Shown in pieces: positions 11,701 to 17,850 of a DNA stretch of 21,008 nt (position 1 is its first letter; each line of letters starts with the position of its first letter). The stretch comes from Tritrichomonas foetus. Lineage: Eukaryota; Parabasalia; Tritrichomonadida; Tritrichomonadidae. The stretch is taken from contig MLAK01000910.1 in NCBI GenBank assembly GCA_001839685.1, positions 1 through 21,008 of the forward strand, given 5' to 3'. The notes under the pieces are model-generated. The model made no database searches and was not told where the DNA came from. It worked only from the letters and a program-made list of their open reading frames with translations. A program made the position numbers and the translations under genes.

Positions 11701-12091
11701 TGGATCATCACAACCAGTTCCTTTCAGGCTTACAAGAATGATAGTTTCTGCTTTTGGTCCATATGGTGTTAATGGTCCATACAAAGATTCGCTTGAAAAG
11801 GCCTTAAAAGGGGTAAGAAAATATTCACATGCTATTGCTTCATGTTCTCAGTTGGCTATTGGGAATGCACCTTTTGATCCTGCAATCCTTCCAATACAGT
11901 ACACAAAAAGATTTATCAATAAAGGTAATAATGAAGAAGATTCTCAAAAAATGAGTGAAATTGATCAATTCTATTCTCGCTTTGATGGATATGGAAAAGA
12001 TCTGAAGACTGAAATTGAGATATTAATCGAAAAAGCTTCATCAATAGAAAATTTGTCAAACATGCCTGCACAGTTTTATGCCTGGTGGTAA
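5786..12091 (+). CDS. PIKK-family giant protein with degenerate kinase domain (TOR/TRRAP-like pseudokinase)
   Basis: A 2101-residue protein in one frame. Residues 1 to about 1130 are helical HEAT-like repeats. Residues about 1140-1680 look like a FAT domain of helical pairs. About 1635-1735 aligns loosely with the FRB region. The kinase-like domain spans about 1785-2010, and the last 32 residues are a FATC domain ending in Trp-Trp. The fold is recognisable from GSNGKKYNF (1800-1808), VSYLIG (1941-1946) and PFRLTR (1979-1984). The catalytic residues are absent: the ATP-binding Lys is Arg1812, the GDRHPSN loop is replaced by GSADNTPKG (1946-1954), and the DFG segment reads NFC (1968-1970). It is therefore probably a scaffold rather than an active kinase. 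The layout and length (TOR is about 2450 residues) favour a TOR-like origin, while loss of catalysis recalls TRRAP/Tra1, a chromatin acetyltransferase-complex scaffold that is much longer. A basic cluster at 1012-1021 could be a nuclear localisation signal. The long intact frame argues against a decayed gene. Confidence 0.88.
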   Translation: METLVKQVIASAVPSHESLKSSDFFGSVNILQGKIIDIFRYSSLQFVPPFLNGMLSTIQTNSYSQDKRTRFSTAICVTALIHLFPFDDYVIHYRPIIEKLLVPGYRPIIEIGALVVRRLDRISGPNRNNFLMDLIVNNRVFTTRSSNEVKYTAAIIWRELASSYPQGFFALKEPIFEELSLGIQNSEKSTSMILVETVKELFDSEAASVGPMFLENLHDFFTRITTHIFSETQKFEDLKILFELLHVLLKHRPYISIELSQEYILPQCYHAFQCPDYSVVFLALHTIIELHKTKAMKISKKLIDSIIKLLLQLSIRDPNTTGPIFYKIIYHFTSPNNSEKLLEVINSLFNKLPTNVGPLYAFNLTTAVIESGNTQIVSSFLQNVSKFMIKSPLPIPINKILKVLNYSYPNWVQDYLFFKNQMIHVIRQELSNPSIRTDRLVISLKAIQQIPNISFIDALELNCLVLKYTTSKDLELREQIVATTVHLFKDYPDQIPLNTIIDLVKFALDDRVISVRKKSLRAFTEVTYQYIEQPDVFDEFYKFNFDESPIIQKESLAIIRHLHTYDYSAIRQLLLSSINLMNSNFDIIVPETTPVWIVFPHLLITASPIIHIYADSIFQIFHKMLKKRFQKSQLKESTLIFMNSAILKDIDESLIKSVTRLYLLCPEIVPIKPILEIFCSVLVQPVHPWTKENILKSLKNLASVVSVTNECPEIVDAILTIIRKKESMKLVTKSLKVMGTIGVCDISISPPKEPLILRSSLQNILYLKQFFLRIYFKFLNDLFDSVNIDSTREVIAATIAKLYSIEPSCIQQHIEPFMTRYLNFVKNSSTEKMPTFLHYLKEMIFSSGHLIIPYTDRIFQAIEEHWHDKYTKESSEVFSVLVMTTDGRCETILHLLVSVSFLLMRSKKELQSSAQQIFHLLRVIAQFCPNYLQSIIDGAVTIMSTPGSPAYLQQQSLDTIDFIIKNSNAGQHLSMITRCLNNVAMRSQMIWREQAIKLLAQVELVPREPLARKIKKKKVEKIEQPQINIEEILKYISPPRKADRGQKNILNWFEELRKYLLTISPSEVMRTMLDLPTMPVFAFRFAFYSIWPTLHSKDKDVITKKLDKIFLTFDMINSPFVLSQFVGLIEFAVLSEVNMGVNFDAVIKACISSSFYEKALFFLENYPCDGKIHDHMEKLIKMNIALSRNIEARSLAGMYRSNVKASVWMALSEWETALELIANSPDPNKFLSQKVECLAAMENWKEIKDMKKILLEQPRNVQAKLARFMWMAELFQGTKEAALNCVNLTGGYTVNDCVQKAILYVHLGMLEEANDSVHLGWRYLATSVCNIGKHNKKEMIMHIFQAEQLHELAEVIDIKTDPIAAKGQRTTWMARLQFIKDDPDKQEELFKIRSLVPDHVDLTEFAYSILSSTRRTKKAIPRLIDLFFPDKNSDNAKYCRLKLLNDRNKRVKKAKKLMRNCSPEVENRLNNFLGKEIFDVASSVGDLKNALDFLLKGRKNSDAIAQSQVLLSLIQNDENLAIIAVDYLKKCMEINMTMALYQLESLTIHFSKSKLVAEAVLSVFQNVPYACFRGIEGSCVLSLSHSSKYVVKTAKDVCSALSIHMPHSIIFDLLTNAEKHPKLTVYNDLLNIIQSNNSLFYSQMIRVITKLKLISYTLFDKLIDQLKECFEAMCAKKYDKAYEILKSINSMIKITYISRYDNEFLERMKANWGQFLTKTLSKGRLLEEDLPGIQKMIIHIIKKQDAIRVIPLSSLDTELDTKTNWSIPIVGKDDKNDLKLVKFFHSVQRLDNGLRVSVIGSNGKKYNFHLLRETQAHEVQSEQFMNLLFALTPLSLSQRTLVEISPKLTLIELLKGHIQMYDLISMYMASKGRQIEEEFNNIETCFLTFSHAKLVRKIEHLTKDTDTENLRKALLITSKNASMYINKTTMFAKTMGTLAAVSYLIGSADNTPKGILIDKTTGEVTFTNFCVSGSSQPVPFRLTRMIVSAFGPYGVNGPYKDSLEKALKGVRKYSHAIASCSQLAIGNAPFDPAILPIQYTKRFINKGNNEEDSQKMSEIDQFYSRFDGYGKDLKTEIEILIEKASSIENLSNMPAQFYAWW

Positions 12092-12407
12092 TCAACCAAT
12101 GTTATTTGTTTTTAATAGATATATTATTAATATAGATTAATAAAGATACAGATCCTATGCTTTCTCCTTTTGATTTATTCCAAAATTATTCTACATTTAC
12201 CTATGAATATCAATGTGAATTTATGATCTATTAGATTTGGGGAGGTCTTTATTTTCTTTTTTGAGTTTAATCTACTTTTACTTATCTGATCTTTCTTTTT
12301 CGGTAAAATATCTTTAAAAAATACAATCATATATCAACAAGAGCGAGAAAAAGAAAGAATAAAATATTCAGTATTTACTGTAAAGACTAGTTACAAGATT
12401 GGTTTGT
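12092..12407. other. Convergent 3' intergenic region
   Basis: 316 bases between the 3' ends of the PIKK and threonine dehydratase genes. It is AT-rich with several TAAA tetramers that could serve as trichomonad cleavage/polyadenylation signals. No gene or notable repeat was seen. Confidence 0.5.
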
Positions 12408-13658
12408 CTACTCGTCAACTGGCCTTGTGCTCTGGATCGAGTAGGACCACCCGAAGTCATCAAACTTCCTCTGGATTGTCTTGAGAATTGAAGGGTCAAG
12501 GAAATCGACAACCACACTGTAATGGTCTTTGTTAGCCACAGTATCCACGTGTGACACAGTTGTGCAAGAGATAACCTGCACGTTGTTGTCGACGAACACT
12601 TTTAACATTTGGGTCATGTGTCTTGTTCCATATGGAATAATCACATCGAGCTCAACTCTTGTTTTTCGGAGGAAGAGAGCTCTTTCGATACATCTTGCAA
12701 GCATCTGGAGTGGAATGTTTCCTCCACTGATGATGCAGCAGATTTTTTCGTTGTTTGTGAATTTGAATTTCTTGTTTAAAACTGCTGCAACTGGTGCTGC
12801 GCCCGATCCCTCGACAATAAGCTTTCCACGCTCAGCAAGAAGAGCAACAGCAAGAGCAACTTCATCTTCTGTCACAATAACAATATCATCTACGAGCTGA
12901 CGAATGATGTTGAAGTTAATAACGCCTGGCACTTTTACAGCAATACCATCAGCAAGTGGTGTTGGTGCCTCTCGAGCGAAAACTCTTTTCTCGTGTTTCT
13001 TATATTCATTGAACTTCTTGAAGCAGCCTGGGCAGGATGCCATTTGGACGCCGATGATTCGGACGTTCTTCTTCGCTGATTTGACGGCAACAGCAACACC
13101 GGAGATGAGGCCGCCGCCTCCAATTGGAATGACAACGGTATCGACGTCTGGGAGCTGATCTAATATTTCGAGGCCGATTGTTCCTTGGCCGGCAATGATA
13201 TCTTTATCGTCGAATGGCGGTACGAATATGTATTCTGGATTTTTTTCAAGTTCTTTTGTCATTTCGGCTTTGGCATCATCGAATGATGGTCCTTTCTGGA
13301 TGACATTTCCTCCGTAGTGCTGAGTGGCTTGAACTTTGGCTACTGTTGCATTCTCTGGCATATAGATGACTGACTTGCAGTTACAGATGGTCGAGGCAAG
13401 AGCTACACCTTGGGAATGATTTCCGGCGCTGCAGCAAATAACGGTTGAACCTTCTGGAATCTTTTTGATTTTATTAAGGGCGCCCCTGAATTTGAAAGAT
13501 TTACAACGCTGATAACATTCGAGCTTTAAGAAAAGCTGATCACATCCGGCAGTTTGTCCGAGGGTTCGAAACTTGCGAAGAGGTGTGAGAAGGGCCTCAT
13601 TTTTGATGTTTTCGGCGGCTTGATGAATGTCTTCAACTGTAACTTCGAGATCTGTCAT
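12408..13658 (-). CDS. Threonine dehydratase (threonine ammonia-lyase), PLP-dependent
   Basis: A 416-residue fold-type II PLP enzyme that would convert L-threonine to 2-oxobutyrate and ammonia (serine to pyruvate is a usual side activity). The PLP Schiff-base Lys is K56 in SFKFRGA. SAGNH (77-81) is the substrate/cofactor loop, GGGGL (180-184) binds the PLP phosphate, and SGGN (311-314) supplies the Ser contacting the pyridine nitrogen. After about residue 330 a region resembling a single ACT-like domain follows, giving the length and layout of the catabolic rather than the two-ACT biosynthetic type. The N-terminus starts directly with the catalytic fold and shows no hydrogenosomal presequence, so a cytosolic location is inferred. 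In trichomonads this activity fits amino-acid catabolism feeding 2-oxo acids to energy metabolism. The coding strand uses many C- and G-ending codons compared with its neighbours, which may reflect high expression or bacterial ancestry. Serine racemase is a less likely alternative because it lacks the C-terminal extension. Confidence 0.92.
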   Translation of the reverse strand: MTDLEVTVEDIHQAAENIKNEALLTPLRKFRTLGQTAGCDQLFLKLECYQRCKSFKFRGALNKIKKIPEGSTVICCSAGNHSQGVALASTICNCKSVIYMPENATVAKVQATQHYGGNVIQKGPSFDDAKAEMTKELEKNPEYIFVPPFDDKDIIAGQGTIGLEILDQLPDVDTVVIPIGGGGLISGVAVAVKSAKKNVRIIGVQMASCPGCFKKFNEYKKHEKRVFAREAPTPLADGIAVKVPGVINFNIIRQLVDDIVIVTEDEVALAVALLAERGKLIVEGSGAAPVAAVLNKKFKFTNNEKICCIISGGNIPLQMLARCIERALFLRKTRVELDVIIPYGTRHMTQMLKVFVDNNVQVISCTTVSHVDTVANKDHYSVVVDFLDPSILKTIQRKFDDFGWSYSIQSTRPVDE

Positions 13659-13973
13659 TTTAGAGTCGGGATTTGAATTATTTTATTTTCTGATAAACTT
13701 TTTTTTTTTCAAAGTATGAGGTGATCTCATGAATCATCGTTTCTTATACAAAATTCTGGTCCTCTTCATTTTTTTCAACTCTTATTTGGTCACATTCTGT
13801 TGTTTTCATATCAAGTTCTCAAATGAGATATTTCTATAGTTTATGTTGAGGCATTCAATTTATCTATTCAAATGAATTTCTATAGTTTATGATGTTATAA
13901 GTGATTTCAAAAAAGTGTACATCAAATCTGAAAACTTTTTTCACCATTAAATTCACCCTGAAATCATTCATTG
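13659..13973. promoter_or_regulatory. Divergent promoter region (threonine dehydratase / U5-40K-like gene)
   Basis: 315 bases between two divergent ATGs, so it must carry both promoters. On the plus side TCATTCATT (13964-13972) directly precedes ATG 13974. It resembles the trichomonad Inr but breaks the consensus at one position. The minus-side ATG has no clear Inr. A duplicated 15-mer is annotated separately. Confidence 0.5.
13831..13891 (+). repeat. Two direct copies of TTTCTATAGTTTATG
   Basis: Identical 15-mers at 13831-13845 and 13877-13891, 46 bases apart, each preceded within a few bases by AAATGA. They lie 83-143 bases upstream of the U5-40K-like ATG. The core TTTCTATAG recurs at 5751-5759, upstream of the PIKK gene. 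They could be binding sites for a transcription factor or an incidental duplication. Confidence 0.5.
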
Positions 13974-14999
13974 ATGACATTAGTTCAATTTCAAGTACAA
14001 AGAGCAATTCAACCATATCAGCAGACCGATGTAATACAGAAAACCGAATTTCTTGAGCAGCCAGTCTACCAACTTACAGGTCACTCTGGAGCAATTAATG
14101 AATGTCATTTTTCGCTAGATGGAAAAATTCTTGCCACTGTAGCAGGTGAAGTAATACTGTGGTCAGTTGGATCAAAAGTAGAATCAATTGGTGCATTAAG
14201 ACCGCATAAATCGCCAATCACAAGTCTTTCATGGTCAATCGATGGATCCAAATTCGCAACTTCTTCAGCCGATCAAACAGTTGCCGTTCAAGATACCCTT
14301 ACTGGGAAAGTCGAACGCAGATTCAAAAACACGGAAAATCGAAATAAAAATCATATTTCAGCAATCGTCAATACAGTCTGTTTCTCGCGCGAGAATCCAA
14401 ATGTGGTTATTTCTGGAGACGATGATGGAAACATTTTTGCCAACGACCTTCGAGCTTCCGGCCCAATTGCTCATCGAAAATCCAATTCACCAATTACTTC
14501 AATTGCCATAAACAACAATCGAATTGCTGTTGCTGGTGTTTGTGGATCCATTTTTATTGATACCATTTCAGGCAACCAGTTCAAAATGGATCAACGCCTG
14601 GAGCCACAGGAAAATTCACTAATTTATGGAATTGCGATAGAACCTACTGGAAGGTATCTTGCAGCTAATGATTCGAATGGAGTTCTCACTATCTTCAATA
14701 TTCTTGACTTCTACCACCAGAAAAACAGAATTATTAGCCAAGCATCAAACGGAACACCAACAAAGGAAATTGTGCCACCAAGAACTGCATGGTCACCAGA
14801 TGGTCATTACGTAATGAGCGGAAGCACAGACAGACTCCTCCGCATCTGGGATGTTGAAGCAATTACCAGTCCAATGCTTGTTTATCAGCTGCCAGGACAC
14901 ACGGGTACAGTCACTGGTTGTGACTTCCATCCATCACTTCCAATTGTTGTTTCAGGCAGCACTGATGGAACAGTCATTGTTGGTGAGCTTGGAAAGTGA
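13974..14999 (+). CDS. WD40-repeat protein resembling U5 snRNP 40 kDa protein (SNRNP40)
   Basis: A 341-residue protein with about seven WD40 blades (roughly 32-66, 75-108, 128-159, 168-198, 212-244, 267-295, 303-338). The best clue is the final blade, whose LPGHTGTV, FHPSLPIVVSGS and closing IVGEL pattern follow the distinctive last repeat of the spliceosomal Prp8-associated U5-40K protein. The second blade (DQTVAVQDTLTGK) and the sixth (WSPDGHYVMSGSTDR) also fit it. Its role would be in the U5 snRNP in the nucleus. Many canonical Trp-Asp pairs are lost (for example VAVQD at 103-107), so the repeats are divergent. ATG 13974 is chosen because the codon before it is TTG, an unlikely start in a eukaryote, and an Inr-like sequence abuts it. 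It converges with the POC1-like gene downstream. A generic WD40 scaffold of another complex remains possible. Confidence 0.7.
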   Translation: MTLVQFQVQRAIQPYQQTDVIQKTEFLEQPVYQLTGHSGAINECHFSLDGKILATVAGEVILWSVGSKVESIGALRPHKSPITSLSWSIDGSKFATSSADQTVAVQDTLTGKVERRFKNTENRNKNHISAIVNTVCFSRENPNVVISGDDDGNIFANDLRASGPIAHRKSNSPITSIAINNNRIAVAGVCGSIFIDTISGNQFKMDQRLEPQENSLIYGIAIEPTGRYLAANDSNGVLTIFNILDFYHQKNRIISQASNGTPTKEIVPPRTAWSPDGHYVMSGSTDRLLRIWDVEAITSPMLVYQLPGHTGTVTGCDFHPSLPIVVSGSTDGTVIVGELGK

Positions 15000-15552
15000 T
15001 TTTTTATTTGAATTATTTTTTGATTTTTAGAGATTTTGTATTTTAATAATAAATGGTTGTATATATTTCTATGGTTTTCTGTTTTATTTTTATATAAATC
15101 TTTGCGAATGAATGAATGAATGACTTTTCAGAACGAAAGGAATAATGTGGATAAAACTTTTCATTGGGTTTTATTTTCACCTGTTAATTCATCAATTAGT
15201 CAATAAGATTTTTGTTGTACTTGAGCAATTTTTTATGAATAAAGAGATTATTCTTGTGAGATTCCTTCTGAAAATTTCGCTGTCCCTTATTATATTAATA
15301 AAACTATCATTGGTTCGGAAAGTTTATCTTTAATTCATTTGAAATGCGTGATTGGTTAGATTAATGATTTCTTATCATGTGTTTGTATCTTTCACATAAA
15401 TGGTGAATAAAATTTATTACGAGAAAAATCTATTAGCATTCTCATAGAGTTACAATAGCAGATTGATTACAAAGATTTGGGGAAAAGAAAGAGTGAAAGA
15501 AATGAATAAATATGAGTATATATTTCGTTTATGTGAATATTAACAAAAGAAT
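15000..15552. other. Convergent intergenic region with short GAAT microsatellite
   Basis: 553 bases between two 3' ends. It is very AT-rich, with four GAAT units at 15106-15121 and several TAAA or AATAAA-like tetramers. A 62-codon open frame at 15145-15333 is hydrophobic, compositionally like the surrounding AT-rich DNA, and has no recognisable features, so I do not call a gene. Confidence 0.5.
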
Positions 15553-16626
15553 TTAATGCTTTGCTGCTCTACGAATCGGTTCATCAATATCTTCTAGCCA
15601 TTGAAGTTTTTCTTCTTGGAGCAAAAGCCTTTTATCAAGTGAGTTCATTGTACTTGCCAAATTTGTAAGCTCAGCTTGCATTCTATCCAAAGCAGATAAA
15701 ATATCACCACCGTCAAGATCATATTTATTTGGATCATTTGCACGATCTTCGACTTTGTAGGCACATATTCTGCGATCATCGCCACTTGTAACAAAGCCTC
15801 TTGATGATGGAAGCCAGCAGCATCCAAGAACAGCCGAATCATGCTGTCTGAAGCATGCTACAATACTGGCTGTTTTCATACTCCATAATCTAGCACAACC
15901 ATCTTTTCCTACACTTAGTAAATCATCATCATATGGATTGAAAACAACACGAGTGATCTGTGCAGTATGGGCAGCGTGACGCTGAAGCAAAGATGATGTT
16001 TTAAGATCCCAAACTCTGACCATTTGATCAAACGATCCAGAAGCTATACAACTTCCAGAATGATGGAAAGATATCGAAGTAATATCAGCTGATGTCCCTG
16101 TTGGAATTTTTTGAACATTTTTTCCTGTTCGAGTGTCAAAGACTAATACATTTTTATCATTTCCAGCAATAGCAATGGTGTTTCCATGCCACTTAACATC
16201 TCTTACCCAGCCATTAATTCCATTCAGAACATGGCGTTTCGTAAAACGATTTAATGACCAAATAACTGCCGTCTGATCGTTTGATGCTGTAGCAATATAC
16301 TTTCCGTCAGGAGACCAGCAAACTGATCTAACTAAAAGTTGATGACCTTTGAATTGTCCAAGTTTTTCGCCGGATGCGGTATCCCATAAAATTGCTGAGC
16401 CGTCTGTTGAACAACTCACAAGTTGTGTAGCATTTGGAGAAAATGCAACATTCAAAACCGAATCTTGGTGGCTTTGAAGATAATTGGTGTGACGAGTTAA
16501 TAAATTGGTTAAACCAACACTACGGTCTGTCGAAGCTGATGCGATGTAAAGCATATCTGGGCTTACATCTATATTGTGTATTGGGGCTGAGTGGCGTCTT
16601 AGTTGATAATCTAATTCCCAAGTCAT
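15553..16626 (-). CDS. POC1: POC1-like centriolar WD40 protein
   Basis: A 357-residue protein with seven WD40 repeats over about residues 1-292, then a linker and a C-terminal coiled coil at about 309-346. The architecture of seven blades followed by a short coiled coil, with the segment LDKRLLLQEEKLQWLED (330-346), matches the POC1 motif of centriole/basal-body proteins. Repeats are well kept, for example WSPDGKYIATASNDQTAVIW (104-123) and SGSFDQMVRVWDL (196-208). POC1 stabilises centriole and basal-body triplets and is expected in a multiflagellate cell such as a trichomonad. The stop codon reads TAAA, the trichomonad cleavage/polyadenylation signal that often overlaps the stop. No obvious Inr precedes ATG 16626. 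Confidence 0.85.
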   Translation of the reverse strand: MTWELDYQLRRHSAPIHNIDVSPDMLYIASASTDRSVGLTNLLTRHTNYLQSHQDSVLNVAFSPNATQLVSCSTDGSAILWDTASGEKLGQFKGHQLLVRSVCWSPDGKYIATASNDQTAVIWSLNRFTKRHVLNGINGWVRDVKWHGNTIAIAGNDKNVLVFDTRTGKNVQKIPTGTSADITSISFHHSGSCIASGSFDQMVRVWDLKTSSLLQRHAAHTAQITRVVFNPYDDDLLSVGKDGCARLWSMKTASIVACFRQHDSAVLGCCWLPSSRGFVTSGDDRRICAYKVEDRANDPNKYDLDGGDILSALDRMQAELTNLASTMNSLDKRLLLQEEKLQWLEDIDEPIRRAAKH

Positions 16627-17169
16627 TAAAATTAATAAACGTTCATTTTGGTGTTTTCATATTTTCTCATCACATATATATGAATGTATTAGTTTGATAA
16701 TATTATTTCGAAATATGATCTATCAGATATGCAAAAAGTAGTTTTCCAGTAATTTTAGGTCATGATGGAAGTATTTAGATGATTCGTCTCACTTTTGACC
16801 TTTATTTGACCTTTCACTTCATTCGATCCAACGAAATGAATATGATTTTGCACTGTAATATCACAACTTTCTTAGAAATACAATGCATTAGATCACGGCG
16901 AATATATTTTCTTCCAAGTATGATTATATGCTTTTCGGAATTTTTTTGAACTCGACACTTTAATGTAAAATTCGACCAGTTTTACAGTGAACATTTAATG
17001 TCAAATAAAAGGTCAAATTAATGAAAAGTGTTCACGGTTTCTATAATTGCATTTTAACATTTCGGTATCAAATCAATTAATTGTTGAAAACGTTTGTAAT
17101 AAAAATTTTGATAAAATGAAAGAAAAGACATAAAAAAGAGTTGTTTAAGAAAATACAAAATATAAAATT
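16627..17169. other. Intergenic region upstream of the POC1-like gene
   Basis: 543 bases between the POC1-like promoter side and the SNARE gene 3' end. It is AT-rich and holds an inverted repeat (annotated separately). No gene or RNA was recognised. Confidence 0.5.
16794..17017. repeat. Spaced inverted repeat with TTTGACC motifs
   Basis: TTTGACCTTTATTTGAC at 16794-16810 is matched in inverse complement by 17000-17017, which reads TTTGACCTTTTATTTGAC on the minus strand, differing only by one extra T. The arms are about 190 bases apart, and each contains two TTGAC cores. They lie upstream of the POC1-like start on the minus strand and could be regulator sites. Confidence 0.45.
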
Positions 17170-17850
17170 TCATGCAATGATAAAAAGCATCACTATTAAT
17201 GCAAGCGAAAGCCCAGCTACCAATAATGTTGGCACTTTCCCTTCATTTTCAATAAGCTGAGTGATTTGGTTTGTCACTTTTTTCATTGCATCATTTGCGT
17301 TGTCAATTCCATTATCGAGATCGATAATAATTTTACTGTGTTCTTCGATTTCATCAATAATCATTTTGCCTATTTGCAATTGCTCATTTACATTATCAGC
17401 AATCTGGTCGATTTTTTCTTCGTGCCTTTGTTCGAGTTGGAATGTCGGATTTGGTGAAATTTCTTCTTGAGGGATTGGAACTGGCTGGAAGGTAAATTGA
17501 ACCCTTTGGTTAGCTGTCTGCGTATTCATTTGTGTTTCAATATCTTCGAGTTCTTTAATTGAGGATTGATAAAAAGAATCGCGATTATTGAGTTCCATTT
17601 CTGAAATTTGAAAGCGGGATGGATTCGAACGAACAATATTAATTGAATCTCGAATATCTTGAAGGAGATTTCGTGCTTGTTGGAGTTCCTTCAACATATT
17701 ATTTCCAACCGATTTAAAAACATCTGGATTTACGCCACGTAAGTCATGTAACATATCGTCACGGTCAGAAAGCATTTGTCGAAGCTGTGTTACACTGGTG
17801 ATAACTTCTTTCTGATTGAGAAAATAAGGATCAACATCCAAAAGCGACAT
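17170..17850 (-). CDS. Qc-SNARE of the syntaxin-6/10/61 type
   Basis: A 226-residue tail-anchored SNARE. Residues 7-105 resemble the N-terminal three-helix domain of syntaxin 6: DPYF start, INIVRSNP, and SEMELNNRDSFY before the last helix. The SNARE motif covers about 142-204, and a membrane anchor fills 207-225 with almost nothing after it, as in tail-anchored proteins. It would act in fusion of vesicles between the trans-Golgi network and endosomes. Aligning EIEEHSKIIIDL (167-178) with the Qc family pattern E-x-x-E-Q-x-x-x-x-x-D-L puts His171 at the ionic zero layer, where Gln is normal. The codon is CAC (17338-17340 on the plus strand), one base from Gln. A syntaxin-8-like identity is the alternative, but the N-terminal domain favours syntaxin 6. 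Confidence 0.85.
   Translation of the reverse strand: MSLLDVDPYFLNQKEVITSVTQLRQMLSDRDDMLHDLRGVNPDVFKSVGNNMLKELQQARNLLQDIRDSINIVRSNPSRFQISEMELNNRDSFYQSSIKELEDIETQMNTQTANQRVQFTFQPVPIPQEEISPNPTFQLEQRHEEKIDQIADNVNEQLQIGKMIIDEIEEHSKIIIDLDNGIDNANDAMKKVTNQITQLIENEGKVPTLLVAGLSLALIVMLFIIA

Noticed and set aside
11359..11784. A 141-codon minus-strand frame opposite the PIKK kinase-like region
   Set aside because: It lies wholly antisense to a well-supported coding region, with no recognisable domain or initiator.
5786..12091. The PIKK gene as a decaying pseudogene
   Set aside because: There are no stops or frameshifts in 2101 codons, and the HEAT, FAT and FATC regions are maintained; only the catalytic residues are lost.
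13971..13973. TTG as the start codon of the U5-40K-like gene
   Set aside because: The next codon is ATG (13974), directly after an Inr-like sequence; non-ATG starts are not expected in this lineage.
15145..15333. A 62-codon plus-strand open frame between the two WD40 genes
   Set aside because: It is hydrophobic by AT-rich composition alone, lacks any motif and lies in the 3' flanks of two convergent genes.
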